In this document: piece after piece, positions 32,949 to 42,769 of the stretch | Position numbering within the stretch: position 1 is the first letter of the stretch | How the letters are laid out: each line of letters starts with the position of its first letter | Source of the DNA: Thermococcus radiotolerans | GTDB lineage: Archaea > Methanobacteriota_B > Thermococci > Thermococcales > Thermococcaceae | NCBI RefSeq assembly: GCF_002214565.1 | Contig: NZ_CP015106.1 | Span: forward strand, 372,001-436,000 | Reading direction: 5' to 3' | DNA: 64,000 nt | Translations under genes and position numbers: made by a program | Notes under the pieces: generated by a model | The model's database searches: none | Told to the model about the DNA's origin: nothing | What the model saw: the letters and a program-made list of their open reading frames with translations, nothing else

Positions 32949-33875
32949 TCAGTTGATGTCGCTGGTCATGAACCGGACGTAGGCGAAGGCGAAGGGCAGG
33001 AAGAGCATGACCAGCAGCATCGCCAGGTTGTTGAAGCCGTAGGTGAAGGAGTCACCCAGGGGGAGGTAGTAGTTAAGGAATTTGTCGCCTCCGAAGATGT
33101 ACTGAACGAGTTGGGCGTAGTGGTGTGCGGGATTCAGGAAGTGGAGCCTCGTCATCCATGCGTTCACGGTTTCCCGCCAGATCTCGTGGGCACTCGTTCC
33201 CCACGGCGGCTCGGGCCCCGCGAGCTTGGGCGCCACGATCTCCACCACGATGCCGTAGAAGACCGTGAGGAAAATCGCCAGACCGACTGCGGCGAGCATT
33301 GAGGTCTCCGGCTTTTTAAAGAGCGTTGAGAACAGCACTCCCAGCGAGAGGAAGACCAGAGTGTACAGCATCGTCGCCAGAATCGCTAGGAAACCCCTGA
33401 AGAGCGAGTCACTGTCCATCGGAATTCCCAGTATGAGCATCACGGCGACTATGGCAACGTAGACCACGATGTTGGTCAGAACTATCAGAACTCCCATCCC
33501 AAGGAACTTTCCGTTGATGACCTCGTCCCTGTAAACGGGGTGACCTAGGAGAACCTTGGCAGTTCCGGTTTCGATCTCTCGGTTTATGGCATCCGATCCG
33601 AGGGCGGCCCCGAGAACGGCGCCGATGATGGTGATTATCATCATGTTTATCATGAAGAGCATCGCCAGCGGCGTCATGTAGACCTCACCGCTGGTCCCCC
33701 ACAGGCCGAACTCGTTTGATTCAACGTCCGGAACGCCCATCTGAATCAGGTAGTCCTTGATGCCGTAGACCGCGAGGCCAAAAATGAGGAGGTAGAGGCC
33801 CATGATGACAATGAACCTCTTGCTCTTCACAGAGGTGTAGAGTTCCTTGAGGGCTATGTTCCAGGCCGGGTTCAT
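32949..33875 (-). CDS. ABC-2 type transporter permease (NosY-like)
   Basis: This 308-residue membrane protein has about six hydrophobic segments. The pattern is of ABC-2 permeases of the NosY/Gld group: NIALKELYTSVKSKRFIV at the N-terminus, ALGSDAINREIETGTAKVLLGHPVYRDE in the loop after the second segment, and a long outer loop (about 215-260). The ATG at 33875 overlaps the stop of the NEW3-protein gene in an ATGA, and GAGGAGG lies upstream. It works with the ABC ATPase at 35998; the cargo is unknown. Confidence 0.88.
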   Translation of the reverse strand: MNPAWNIALKELYTSVKSKRFIVIMGLYLLIFGLAVYGIKDYLIQMGVPDVESNEFGLWGTSGEVYMTPLAMLFMINMMIITIIGAVLGAALGSDAINREIETGTAKVLLGHPVYRDEVINGKFLGMGVLIVLTNIVVYVAIVAVMLILGIPMDSDSLFRGFLAILATMLYTLVFLSLGVLFSTLFKKPETSMLAAVGLAIFLTVFYGIVVEIVAPKLAGPEPPWGTSAHEIWRETVNAWMTRLHFLNPAHHYAQLVQYIFGGDKFLNYYLPLGDSFTYGFNNLAMLLVMLFLPFAFAYVRFMTSDIN

Positions 33876-36001
33876 CTTCTGCCGACCCTCCTCATGAGCC
33901 ATATCACGATGCCGAATACGACCACGAGCAAAACGATGCCGATGTAAGCGCTGCTCGAGCCCTGCGTAACCCTGACGGTTATCACGGTCTCTGCTTTGGC
34001 CTGGTCGCCCGTGGCGGTTATGGTTATGGTGTAAGTCCCTGCGGGGGCTGACTTGGGGACCTTGATCCTCAGCTCCACCCTCTTGGGTCCCCCGATGGTC
34101 GCTACGTTTCCCTGCCTGGTGAGTCCGAGGCGGGGTATGCTGCTGGGGACCGCCTCAACCTCCCATCCGCTGGGCGCCTGGGTGGTTATCTTGATGTTGG
34201 TGACCGTGGTTCCCATGCTGTCAACCCATATCGTGGTGGCAGTCGAACCTCCCGCCTTGACCGTAAGCGTTGGATAATCCACGTTAAGGGAGAGGGTCGC
34301 GGGGTTCTCGACTTTGATCGTGACGGGGTTCTCGACCTTGGTGCCCTTCCCGGTGATGACGAGTTTGGCGTTTATTTCCCCCGACACTACGTTGAACGGG
34401 GCTATGACTACGAGGTACGCGCTGGCACTCTCGCCGGGGTCGGCTTTTAGTGTTCCAATCGGGGTGGCGCCGTTGGGGTCTTGGCTGATCACGTAGCTCC
34501 ATCCGGGCTCAAGGCCCTCGAGAGTGACCCGGTATTCATCCCCGTTGGAGCCAAGGTTGGTGACCGTTATCTCAGTGCTGGCACTCCCTCCCGCGGTCAC
34601 GGTAAGAACGTCGTTTTGGAGCTTGGCCTCGAAGTAATAAGGGGCCCTTGTGAGGGTTATCCGGAGGGTCTTCTCCTCGCCGTCTCCCAGCTTCACAGTT
34701 TCCTCCTTTGGAACGGCTCCGGGGGCACCGGCGGTGATTCTGTACTCACCCGCTGAGAGCTCAACAGTCACGCTGCCCACAGCAGACGTCGTAACGTTCT
34801 TTCCGCCGATGCTTACCCATCCCTTCACGGGGTTCCCACTCTCGTCGGTCAGGATCACCGTCAGTTTCGCCGGCTGTCCGAGGTAGGTCTTGTATACGTG
34901 AACCGTCAGACTGTATTCCCTTCCGTTTACGATGAACCTCAGCCTGTGGTCACCAAGGGTCGCGTTCCTCGGTATCTCGATGAGCAGGGTGGCGCTGAAG
35001 GTTCCTGAAACGGTAAAGCTCCTGAGTCTGTACTGGCCGTCCGTCAGATACATCGTCCACCCTGCCGGGAGGTCCATCGGCTGGAACTCCACGGTACCGC
35101 TCCCTGTGAATGTTATCGGAATCGTGAGTTTCTGCCCCGCCTCCACGTCCAGGCTCAGATACGGAATCGAGACGTCAACGGCGGCGGTCTCTATCTGGAC
35201 GCTTCCAGGGAAATCTCCAATGGAGAATCTGAGGGTTCCACTGCCTGCAGGCTCGATGTGCAGGCTGATGGTTACCGAGCCCTTCGGGGGAAGCGTTATC
35301 TCCTCGATCTCGACTCCCCCGTACAGGAAGCTCGCCCTCCATCCTTCCGGCATCGAGGTAACTTGGAGGCTCAGGCTGAGCTCCGAGTTTGAGGCGCTGG
35401 TTATCGTTATCGGTACGTCAACGGGCCCGGAGACCCTTATCTTCCCGTAGGGGTAGAACACCGAGTATTCCATGCTGACCGTTTCCGAGGCGGGTTCCGC
35501 GGCGTACACCTTTATCTCCTTCCCGTCGTACTCAAGGGCTATAAGGTCAACGATGGCGCTTCCGTTCACCTCCAATGTTCTCGCAACGCCGTTCACGGAG
35601 ACATCGATGGTCTTGTTGCCCACCGCGGTAACGCGAACAACGTTTCCATCGAAAACCGCCTTGGCACCGACTTCAGGTTTTAGGGACGTAACGAACTCGG
35701 GCTTCACGGACACAACTATAAAGCCGCCCTGCGCGGTGTAGCTCCCGATGAGTATCTTGAGACCGTCGCGCTCTATCTCAGTTCCGAATGCGAAGGGCTT
35801 CAGCTCCAGTATTCTGCTTCCGTTTCTGAGCATCAGATAGTAGCTTCCATCGGCGGCCTGAACTACAGTTATCGTGTAGTTCCCAACGGCGACCGTCTGC
35901 CCAGTGGAAACTCTACCCTCAAACACCGTCACGTAAGGCTGAGCAGCGACGAGCGACGACAGAATAACCAGCGAGAGGAAAACCGCCAAAAGCTTCCTCA
36001 T
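33872..36001 (-). CDS. Secreted membrane-anchored protein with NEW3-like beta domains
   Basis: This 709-residue protein has a signal peptide (about 1-20), a long chain of Ig-like beta domains, and a C-terminal membrane segment (about 685-703) followed by RRVGRR. Several domains show the NEW3 (alpha-galactosidase-associated) pattern, e.g. VTNLGSNGDEYRVTLEG and VKVEN/VKAGGSTATTIWV. A Gly/Val-rich region near 390-430 looks like a carboxypeptidase-regulatory (PEGA-like) domain. It lies between, and overlaps by 4 nt with, the ATPase and permease genes of an ABC system, so it is probably the extracytoplasmic partner. Confidence 0.8.
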   Translation of the reverse strand: MRKLLAVFLSLVILSSLVAAQPYVTVFEGRVSTGQTVAVGNYTITVVQAADGSYYLMLRNGSRILELKPFAFGTEIERDGLKILIGSYTAQGGFIVVSVKPEFVTSLKPEVGAKAVFDGNVVRVTAVGNKTIDVSVNGVARTLEVNGSAIVDLIALEYDGKEIKVYAAEPASETVSMEYSVFYPYGKIRVSGPVDVPITITSASNSELSLSLQVTSMPEGWRASFLYGGVEIEEITLPPKGSVTISLHIEPAGSGTLRFSIGDFPGSVQIETAAVDVSIPYLSLDVEAGQKLTIPITFTGSGTVEFQPMDLPAGWTMYLTDGQYRLRSFTVSGTFSATLLIEIPRNATLGDHRLRFIVNGREYSLTVHVYKTYLGQPAKLTVILTDESGNPVKGWVSIGGKNVTTSAVGSVTVELSAGEYRITAGAPGAVPKEETVKLGDGEEKTLRITLTRAPYYFEAKLQNDVLTVTAGGSASTEITVTNLGSNGDEYRVTLEGLEPGWSYVISQDPNGATPIGTLKADPGESASAYLVVIAPFNVVSGEINAKLVITGKGTKVENPVTIKVENPATLSLNVDYPTLTVKAGGSTATTIWVDSMGTTVTNIKITTQAPSGWEVEAVPSSIPRLGLTRQGNVATIGGPKRVELRIKVPKSAPAGTYTITITATGDQAKAETVITVRVTQGSSSAYIGIVLLVVVFGIVIWLMRRVGRR

Positions 36002-36927
36002 TCCCCATCCCTCCCGTAGATGGTCCGGAGGAAAACGTCCTCCAGGCTGGGTTCTTCTATATCAAGCCTCAGTATCGTGAGGCCTTTTTCGGAGAGGTAT
36101 CTGGAGAGGTCTTCTCTTATGTCGGTTCTAGCGAATATTATCGCCCTGTTCGGCTGAATCACCTCAACCCTTGTTATCTCGGGATGCTCTATCTCCGGCA
36201 GCGGTTCCTTGGTCTCAACCTTTATCTCGTAGCCCTCAAGCTCCATAAACTGCCTCTTTATCTCCCCGAGGGTTCCAACGGCCTTCAGCTTCCCCTTCAC
36301 GATTATGCCCACCCTGTCGCTGAGCTCCTCGACCTCGCTGAGCACGTGGGATGAAAAGAAGACGGTCCTGCCCTCGGCCTTTGCCTCCCTGATGAGCCTC
36401 TTGACGAGGTGAGCCCCCTCCGGGTCGAGGCCGCTCGTCGGCTCGTCGAGGATGAGCAGCTCGGGGTCGTTTATGAAGGTCTGGGCTATCAGGAGTCTCT
36501 GTTTCATTCCCTTGGAGAATGTCTTCGCCTTCCGGTAGCGAACCTCCCAAAGGCCGACCATCTTCAGGAGCTCGGTTATCCGCCTCTCCTTCTCAGCGTT
36601 CGACATCCTGTAAAAGTTGGCAAAGAACTCGAGGTTTTTCCATGCTGTCAGCTCGCCGTATATCGTGGCATTTTCCGGGAGGTATCCAAGCCGTTCCTTT
36701 ATCCGAATCGGCTCCTTTGTCACGTCCATTCCGAGAAGCTCCACCCTTCCTTCGTCAGGTATGACCAGATTGAGCATGCTGAGGATGGTGGTGGTTTTAC
36801 CCGCGCCGTTTGGACCCAGAAAACCGAAGATCTCCCCCTCGTTGACCTCCAGAGTGAGGGAATCAACCGCCCTCAGGGTCCCGTACGATTTGGTGAGGTT
36901 CTCGATGAGTATGGCGGGTGATGGCAT
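35998..36927 (-). CDS. ABC transporter ATP-binding protein (NosF/CcmA-like)
   Basis: This 309-residue ABC ATPase has GPNGAGKTT (Walker A, about 37-45), the signature FSKGMKQRL, LLILDEPTSGLDPEG (Walker B) and SSHVLSEVEEL, plus the C-terminal extension typical of ABC-2 exporters. The start has GAGGTGG upstream. It overlaps the NEW3-protein gene by 4 nt and that gene overlaps the permease by 4 nt, so three proteins are made from one transcript as one machine. Confidence 0.92.
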   Translation of the reverse strand: MPSPAILIENLTKSYGTLRAVDSLTLEVNEGEIFGFLGPNGAGKTTTILSMLNLVIPDEGRVELLGMDVTKEPIRIKERLGYLPENATIYGELTAWKNLEFFANFYRMSNAEKERRITELLKMVGLWEVRYRKAKTFSKGMKQRLLIAQTFINDPELLILDEPTSGLDPEGAHLVKRLIREAKAEGRTVFFSSHVLSEVEELSDRVGIIVKGKLKAVGTLGEIKRQFMELEGYEIKVETKEPLPEIEHPEITRVEVIQPNRAIIFARTDIREDLSRYLSEKGLTILRLDIEEPSLEDVFLRTIYGRDGE

Positions 36928-37024
36928 GAGCTACCACCTCTAGCGATAGTAAGGGGGACATAACTTAAAAGGATTACGGGCAGGGTTTTAAAAGGGGAGC
37001 GACTTATATAGCCGGGGGAGAGTC

Positions 37025-37504
37025 ATGAAGGAGTTCACTCACTTCGATGAAAGGGGCGTTAAGATGGTCGAGGTTGGGCACAAGAGGGAGGTTTTCAGAA
37101 GGGCCGTGGCGAAGGGCAGGATAAGGCTCAGGCCGGAAACGATAGAGTTGATAAAGTCCGGGAAGACGAAGAAGGGCAACGTTATAGCCACTGCTCAGAT
37201 AGCGGGCATCCTGGCCGTCAAGAAGACGCCGGAGCTGGTTCCCCTCTGCCACCCGATACCACTCACGGGTGTTGACATCTCATTCGAGTTCGGCGAGGAC
37301 TACATAGAGGCGACCTGCGAGGTTCGCGCCTATTACAAGACTGGTGTCGAAATGGAGGCCTTAACCGGCGTTACGGTTGCCCTGCTGACGATATGGGACA
37401 TGGTCAAGGCCGTTGAGAAGGACGAGAAAGGTCAGTACCCCTTCACGAGGATCGAGGGCATTCACGTGGTTGAGAAGGTGAAGGAGGTCTACTCTTCACA
37501 GTAG
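37025..37504 (+). CDS. moaC: Cyclic pyranopterin monophosphate synthase
   Basis: This 159-residue MoaC carries [28 protein letters not shown] and DMVKAVEK with the catalytic Asp/Lys. It closes the ring to cPMP in molybdopterin/tungstopterin synthesis, a cofactor needed by the AOR-family enzyme at the start of the window. GGGGGAG lies directly before the ATG. Two TATA-like elements exist, TTTTAAAAG (36986-36994) and TTATATA (37004-37010); the first fits the start codon better. It overlaps the convergent next gene by 16 bp. Confidence 0.96.
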   Translation: MKEFTHFDERGVKMVEVGHKREVFRRAVAKGRIRLRPETIELIKSGKTKKGNVIATAQIAGILAVKKTPELVPLCHPIPLTGVDISFEFGEDYIEATCEVRAYYKTGVEMEALTGVTVALLTIWDMVKAVEKDEKGQYPFTRIEGIHVVEKVKEVYSSQ

Positions 37505-38001
37505 CCGATCAGGGCGTATTCAACTAGTTTCGCTAAATCGTTCAGTATGAAACCAAAGAATACCAGAAAGAGGCTTCCGCCGGGATTGTCTCTGAAGGCC
37601 CTGTTTATTATCCCTAGAAACACGGCCCCCCATATCACAAGGGGAGGCAGCTCTGTAAGAAGCCTCTCCCTTAGGGAGGTTCTGGACACGATGAAGCGCT
37701 TTAGCCCGTTCTCGTCCCTCGCCATGAACCTCTTTGGGGTCGGCCATGAATCTTCTTTGATGGGTTCCGTGCTCCTGGCGAGGAACTTCCTGCCCTCCCC
37801 GAAGTCGATTATGTACACATACCCTCCGTAGCTTGAGGCGAGAAAAGACTCCACCGCGAGCTCCGCGTCGAGGTCACGAGTAAGTTCAAAAACGTAGATT
37901 CCCTTTCCTCTGAGTCCTTTCACCACCTCATTGGGCTCGAATTTTCTGAGTTCCAGAACCCTGATGCGATAGCTTGGCTTCAGAAGCCTCTCGACTATCA
38001 T
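37489..38001 (-). CDS. Hypothetical protein with C-terminal membrane segments
   Basis: This 170-residue protein is not recognised. The first 110 residues look like a cytosolic alpha/beta domain ([33 protein letters not shown]), and two hydrophobic segments follow (about 118-135 and 145-165). The ATG at 38001 has GGTGA five bases upstream; the GTG at 38010 is rejected. It is convergent with moaC by 16 bp of overlap and divergent from the MutS-like gene. Confidence 0.7.
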   Translation of the reverse strand: MIVERLLKPSYRIRVLELRKFEPNEVVKGLRGKGIYVFELTRDLDAELAVESFLASSYGGYVYIIDFGEGRKFLARSTEPIKEDSWPTPKRFMARDENGLKRFIVSRTSLRERLLTELPPLVIWGAVFLGIINRAFRDNPGGSLFLVFFGFILNDLAKLVEYALIGYCEE

Positions 38002-38107
38002 CCATCTCACCCGAGGCTATTGTTTAGATGTTACTTCACGGGCTTATAAGACTTGCCGTTTCTGGGCTTCAGGTAACTTTTTTAGCCCTTTGGACATTCC
38101 TTCAACG

Positions 38108-39838
38108 ATGGCGCTCAAGCTGAACCCCGAGGCTAAAGCGATATACCGCTCAATCCGGGAGGAGATAAAGAGACGGTTAGTCCTTCCAGGGAGTTCGACA
38201 TTTCTTGAGCGATTCGAGCCTGTCTCTGAAGAGAAGGAGATTCTCCGCAGGCAGGACTATTTCCGGGAAAACCTCCCCAAAATCCGGCCCGAGCTGAGGG
38301 AGCAGATAGCCAAAGTCAAGCCGATAAAGTTCCGCCGCGATTACCTCCACGACAGGATTCTCATAGTTGACGAAAGCGAGCTCGAAAGGGCCCAGGGCCT
38401 GGGGCTCTGCGAGGTTTCGACGGGTTTGGAAGACAGCGAGGGCTATCATTTAGTGCTCAGCACCGTCGGCTACGGGATTGACGTCGAGCTAACACCGTCC
38501 CAGATAGCCCCGGAACTCTACATCATGCCCCTCTGGGAGAACCGGGAAACGCTTGAGGCCTTGGCCAAGATCGGCGAGCTAACCGGCGAGGGCAGCGTCG
38601 CCTTGGAGATACTCCGTGAGTTGAACGAACTTGGGGAGGTTATGGAAAAGCGGAAGCTCCTCGACGGTCTTGAGGAGCTGGTTGCGGAGAAAGAGCGCGA
38701 GCTTAACGAGGAAATAGCTGAGAAGCTAGAGAAGTTCAGCCTGACGCTGAGCGGGAAAGAGTTGCTCGACTTCCTCGGGGAGCTCAAGGCCGGGAACTAC
38801 GAGGCTATATTCAGGCACTTCGGCGAGGTCGAGGGGGAAATCCTTGATCTGATAAACGCGGCCGAGAACGAGCTGAGCGAAAAGCTTGGCATCACCGTTG
38901 AGCTCTTCTCCCGGGAGGAGCTGTACCCGGTGACAGTTCCCCCGGACAGGATAGAGATGCTCCGCGAGGAGCTCGAAAGGGAGCTCAAGGTCGAGCTGTA
39001 CCTCAGGAGCAGGGAAGTGCTTGAGAGAATCATGCCCCTCCTCCCCGAGCTCAAGGAGGAACTTGGCCGCGTCCACGAGCTGGACTTCCTGCTGGCCGTG
39101 AGGGACTTCACCGAGGGCTTTTCCTTCCCGGAGCTCTGGAAGGGTGGAATAGCGTTCGTCAACGGGCGGCATCTCTTCATTGAAAACCCCCAGCCGGTCA
39201 GCTATGCAGTCGGGAAAAGGCCCGATGGGTTCCCAGTCCCGGGAGCCGAAGATATACACGGCGAGAGGGTGGTCATCCTCACCGGTGCCAACAGCGGTGG
39301 AAAGACCAGCCTCTTGGAGCTGATGACGCAGATAACCGTTCTCGCCCACATGGGATTCCCGGTTCCGGCGGAGAGGGCCTGGGTCGAGCCTCTCGATGAG
39401 CTGTTCTTCTTCAGGCGGAAGAGGAGCGCCTACGGTGCCGGTGCCTTTGAGACGGCCCTGCGCTCCTTTGTTAGAGCCCTTCGCGGAGAGGGCAGAAAGC
39501 TCATCCTCATAGACGAGTTCGAGGCCATAACCGAGCCCGGCGCGGCTGTCAAGATAATCGGCGAACTTTTGAAGATAGCCCACGAGAAGGGCTTCTACGT
39601 TGTCATAGTGTCGCACCTGGGGGAAGACCTCATGAAGGAGCTTCCCTTCGCCAGGGTCGACGGAATAGAGGCCAAAGGCCTGGATGAGAAGCTCAACCTC
39701 ATCGTCGACCGGCAGCCCATCTTTGGAAAGCTCGGAAGGAGCACGCCGGAGCTCATCGTTGAAAGCCTTGCTAGAAAGAAACGTGGGAAGGAGCGGGAAA
39801 TTTTCGAGAGGGTTCTAAGGGCATTCAGGCAGGATTAG
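38108..39838 (+). CDS. MutS-related ATPase (MutS2/MutS5-like, no mismatch domain)
   Basis: This 576-residue protein has a long helical N-terminal part with a clamp-like coiled coil (about 190-330) and a C-terminal MutS-type ATPase: LTGANSGGKTS (Walker A, about 395), LIDEFEA (Walker B, about 470) and IVSHLG. It lacks the mismatch-recognition domain of MutS1 and the Smr nuclease of bacterial MutS2. Such archaeal proteins may bind branched DNA; no mismatch partner MutL is present here. The frame can extend to a TTG at 38090, but the ATG at 38108 is preferred. There is no SD, and a T-rich element near 38078 fits a leaderless or short-leader start. Confidence 0.85.
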   Translation: MALKLNPEAKAIYRSIREEIKRRLVLPGSSTFLERFEPVSEEKEILRRQDYFRENLPKIRPELREQIAKVKPIKFRRDYLHDRILIVDESELERAQGLGLCEVSTGLEDSEGYHLVLSTVGYGIDVELTPSQIAPELYIMPLWENRETLEALAKIGELTGEGSVALEILRELNELGEVMEKRKLLDGLEELVAEKERELNEEIAEKLEKFSLTLSGKELLDFLGELKAGNYEAIFRHFGEVEGEILDLINAAENELSEKLGITVELFSREELYPVTVPPDRIEMLREELERELKVELYLRSREVLERIMPLLPELKEELGRVHELDFLLAVRDFTEGFSFPELWKGGIAFVNGRHLFIENPQPVSYAVGKRPDGFPVPGAEDIHGERVVILTGANSGGKTSLLELMTQITVLAHMGFPVPAERAWVEPLDELFFFRRKRSAYGAGAFETALRSFVRALRGEGRKLILIDEFEAITEPGAAVKIIGELLKIAHEKGFYVVIVSHLGEDLMKELPFARVDGIEAKGLDEKLNLIVDRQPIFGKLGRSTPELIVESLARKKRGKEREIFERVLRAFRQD

Positions 39839-39853
39839 TTCTGCACTTTGTCC

Positions 39854-40522
39854 CTACCCGACCCAGCTCCGCTCCCTGTACCTCCCCCTGCTCTCGATTT
39901 CTTCTATCTTCGCCCTGATCTCCTCTGCCTTCTCCCCGCCCCTGACCTCGGCGTAGCCCTTAAGAACCTCCTCAAACCCTCTCTCGAACCAGGTATAGTG
40001 GGTGCTCTCCATGGCGCGCTTGAGGAGGTGCAGGTCAACGCCCCTCGCCTCCAATGTGGGGTCAAAGTCAGCTAAACCAAAGTCTATCAGGTAAACCCTT
40101 CCGTCCCTGAGTATCATGTTGCTGGTGGTTAGGTCGCCGTGCACTATGCCCACCTCATGGAGCCTTCCAATCTGTCTCCCAATCTCGCGGCAGAGGGGAA
40201 GCCTTTCCTCCATCGGCAGCCTCTCCAGAAGCTCCTTCAGGCGCTCACCGTCTATGAACTCCATGGCTATCTTCATCTCCCTCATATCAACCTCGTAGAC
40301 GTAGGGGCAGTTCACACCGAATTCCTTCGCCCTGTGGAGAACCCTCGCCTCTCTAACCGTCCTCTCCTTTCTCAGCCGTTCGTCTATCTCCTTTATCCGG
40401 TAGCGCTTTGGAATTCTGTGTTTGATGATTATTCTCTCGCCTGGAAGGAGCTCCGCACCAAAGTACTCTCCGAACTCCGCCAGGTATATCTTGGCCTCCG
40501 CGCCCTGCTTTATCAGCTTCAT
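39854..40522 (-). CDS. bud32: KEOPS kinase Bud32 (PRPK-like)
   Basis: This 222-residue protein is an RIO-like small kinase: KLIKQGAEAKIYL, an ATP-binding Lys in IIIKHRIPK, FIDGERLKE, the catalytic IVHGDLTTSNMI and LIDFGLAD. It ends in a basic tail with RGRYRERSW. Bud32 is the ATPase/kinase of KEOPS, which makes t6A37 in ANN-decoding tRNAs with Kae1, Cgi121 and Pcc1. It is a stand-alone form, not fused to Kae1. The ATG at 40522 has GGGGTGA four bases upstream; the longer frame is rejected. The next gene upstream ends 4 nt away. Confidence 0.93.
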   Translation of the reverse strand: MKLIKQGAEAKIYLAEFGEYFGAELLPGERIIIKHRIPKRYRIKEIDERLRKERTVREARVLHRAKEFGVNCPYVYEVDMREMKIAMEFIDGERLKELLERLPMEERLPLCREIGRQIGRLHEVGIVHGDLTTSNMILRDGRVYLIDFGLADFDPTLEARGVDLHLLKRAMESTHYTWFERGFEEVLKGYAEVRGGEKAEEIRAKIEEIESRGRYRERSWVG

Positions 40523-40526
40523 GAAA

Positions 40527-40898
40527 TCACCCCTGGTTAAGTGCGAACTCCTCAATCAGCCTTGAGTAGTCCCGAACGGTGACCCTTATTTCAACGACGT
40601 TCTCCATTTTGATGACCAGAATCCCCGTATCATCTCGTACAACTAAAACGGCCTTATCAACGTTTCCATCGTCGAGAATTCTGCGGGCGTAGTGGAGCTT
40701 TTCGGCATTAGAGTCTAGCATATCATCTAGAATTGATGCGGCGTTGTCAACGTCCACACTCACGACGCCGTAGTTCTCTATGACGTCAAGAATGCTCAGG
40801 GCTTTCTCTGGGGCCAGCTGGTATATCATGGGTTCCATCGCTCCCACCAGCGGTGCCTTGGTCCTCAAGGTTTTAGCCCTTTCCCCCAGTTTCGACAT
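40527..40898 (-). CDS. Conserved hypothetical protein upstream of bud32
   Basis: This 123-residue protein is not recognised. It is soluble, starts with a basic helix, and has a central helical region (APEKALSILDVIENYG...DNAASILDDMLDSNAEKLHYARRIL) and a C-terminal beta-rich part (KAVLVVRDDTGILVIKMENVVEIRV). It is co-directional with bud32 and separated by 4 nt, so probably co-transcribed and possibly linked to the same process. It does not look like Cgi121 or Pcc1. Confidence 0.65.
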   Translation of the reverse strand: MSKLGERAKTLRTKAPLVGAMEPMIYQLAPEKALSILDVIENYGVVSVDVDNAASILDDMLDSNAEKLHYARRILDDGNVDKAVLVVRDDTGILVIKMENVVEIRVTVRDYSRLIEEFALNQG

Positions 40899-40953
40899 TG
40901 GTTTCTGTCATTTATTCAAGTATATCGGTATTTTTTGAAATTTTTGACCCAAA

Positions 40954-40981
40954 AATTTATATGCAACGCTGACGAAGCGTT
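40954..40981 (+). promoter_or_regulatory. Thermosome promoter with adjacent inverted repeat
   Basis: TATA box AATTTATAT (40954-40962) is followed at once by the inverted repeat AACGCT (40965-40970) / AGCGTT (40976-40981) with a 5-nt spacer. The repeat lies between TATA and the expected start near 40985, where the Thermococcales heat-shock repressor Phr is known to bind its targets. I could not match the Phr consensus with certainty. Confidence 0.5.
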
Positions 40982-41015
40982 TCTGCAAAAAGGAATCTGA
41001 TAGGAGGAATGTCAA

Positions 41016-42668
41016 ATGGCACAGCTTAGCGGACAGCCGGTTGTTATTCTGCCTGAGGGGACCCAGAGGTACGTTGGAAGGGATGCCCAGAGGCTTAACA
41101 TTCTGGCTGCTAGGATTATTGCTGAAACCGTTAGGACCACCCTCGGTCCAAAGGGTATGGATAAAATGCTCGTCGACAGCCTTGGTGACGTCGTTGTCAC
41201 CAACGATGGAGCCACGATTCTCGACAGGATAGACCTCCAGCACCCCGCTGCCAAGATGATGGTTGAGGTTGCTAAGACTCAGGACAAGGAGGCTGGCGAT
41301 GGAACCACTACCGCCGTCGTCATCGCTGGCGAACTCCTGAGGAAGGCCGAGGAGCTTCTCGACCAGAACATCCACCCGAGCATCATCGTCAAGGGCTACA
41401 CCATGGCCGCTGAGAAGGCCCAGGAGATACTTCAGGAGATCGCCATCGAGGTTACCCCGGATGACGAGGAGACCCTCATGAAGATAGCCATGACCTCAAT
41501 CACCGGCAAGAACGCCGAGAGCCACAAGGAGCTCTTTGCGAAGCTCGCCGTTGACGCTGTTAGGCAGGTCGCCGAGAAGAAGGATGGAAAGTACGTCGTG
41601 GACATCGACAACATCAAGATAGAGAAGAAGGCCGGTGAGAGCGTCGAGGAGAGCGAGCTCATCCGCGGAGTTGTTATCGACAAGGAGCGCGTCCACCCGA
41701 GGATGCCGACCAGGATTGAGGGCGCCAAGATCGCGCTCATCAACGAGGCCCTCGAGGTCAAGAAGACCGAGACCGATGCCAAGATAAACATCACCAGCCC
41801 GGACCAGCTCTTCCAGTTCATCGAGCAGGAGGAGAAGATGCTCAAGGAGATGGTCGACCAGATCGCCGCCACCGGTGCGAACGTTCTCTTCGTCCAGAAG
41901 GGTATTGATGACCTTGCCCAGCACTATCTGGCCAAGTACGGCATCCTCGCTGTGAGGAGAGTTAAGAAGAGCGACATGGAGAAGCTCGCCAAGGCCACTG
42001 GAGCTAAGGTCGTTACCAACGTTAAGGACCTCACCCCGGAGGACCTCGGCCACGCCGACCTCGTTGAGGAGCGCAAGATCGCCGGCGAGAGCATGATCTT
42101 CGTTGAGGGCTGCAAGAACCCGAAGGCGGTCACCATCCTCATCCGCGGTGGCACCGAGCACGTCATCGACGAGGTTGAGAGGGCCCTTGAGGACGCCATC
42201 AAGGTCGTCAAGGACGTCATGGAGGACGGCTACGTTCTTCCGGCCGGAGGTGCCGGCGAGATAGAGCTCAGCATCAAGCTCGACGAGTACGCCAAGCAGG
42301 TCGGCGGCAAGGAGGCTCTGGCCATCGAGAACTTCGCCGACGCTCTCAAGATAATCCCGAAGACCCTCGCTGAGAACGCCGGTCTCGACACCGTCGAGAT
42401 GCTCGTCAAGGTCATCAGCGAGCACAAGAACAAGGGCAGGGCCATAGGCATCGACGTCTTCGAGGGCGAGCCGGCCGACATGCTCGCCAAGGGTATCATC
42501 GAGCCGCTCCGCGTCAAGAAGCAGGCCATCAAGAGCGCCAGCGAGGCCGCCATAATGATCCTCAGGATCGACGACGTCATCGCCGCCAAGATAAGTAAGC
42601 CCGAGGGCGGCCAGGGCGGCGGAATGCCTGGTATGGGCGGAATGGGCGGCATGGACATGGGCATGTGA
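41016..42668 (+). CDS. Thermosome (group II chaperonin) subunit
   Basis: This 550-residue chaperonin has [31 protein letters not shown] (catalytic Asp), VLRIDDV-type C-terminal ATPase block ([12 protein letters not shown]), and a tail of GGM repeats. It folds proteins in a two-ring, ATP-driven cage. Thermococcus species commonly have two subunits, one for cold and one for heat; which one this is cannot be read from the sequence alone. GGAGGAATG-type SD (about 41002-41008) precedes the ATG. It opens a plus-strand run with two HtpX proteases. Confidence 0.97.
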   Translation: MAQLSGQPVVILPEGTQRYVGRDAQRLNILAARIIAETVRTTLGPKGMDKMLVDSLGDVVVTNDGATILDRIDLQHPAAKMMVEVAKTQDKEAGDGTTTAVVIAGELLRKAEELLDQNIHPSIIVKGYTMAAEKAQEILQEIAIEVTPDDEETLMKIAMTSITGKNAESHKELFAKLAVDAVRQVAEKKDGKYVVDIDNIKIEKKAGESVEESELIRGVVIDKERVHPRMPTRIEGAKIALINEALEVKKTETDAKINITSPDQLFQFIEQEEKMLKEMVDQIAATGANVLFVQKGIDDLAQHYLAKYGILAVRRVKKSDMEKLAKATGAKVVTNVKDLTPEDLGHADLVEERKIAGESMIFVEGCKNPKAVTILIRGGTEHVIDEVERALEDAIKVVKDVMEDGYVLPAGGAGEIELSIKLDEYAKQVGGKEALAIENFADALKIIPKTLAENAGLDTVEMLVKVISEHKNKGRAIGIDVFEGEPADMLAKGIIEPLRVKKQAIKSASEAAIMILRIDDVIAAKISKPEGGQGGGMPGMGGMGGMDMGM

Positions 42669-42769
42669 TGCCCTCTATTCTCTTTCCTTATACTCAACCT
42701 TGTACCAAAAGGTTTTATTTGTAGATTCGCCTCTCCTTATGGGAGTGAGAGTTCGCTGGAGGTGAGATC

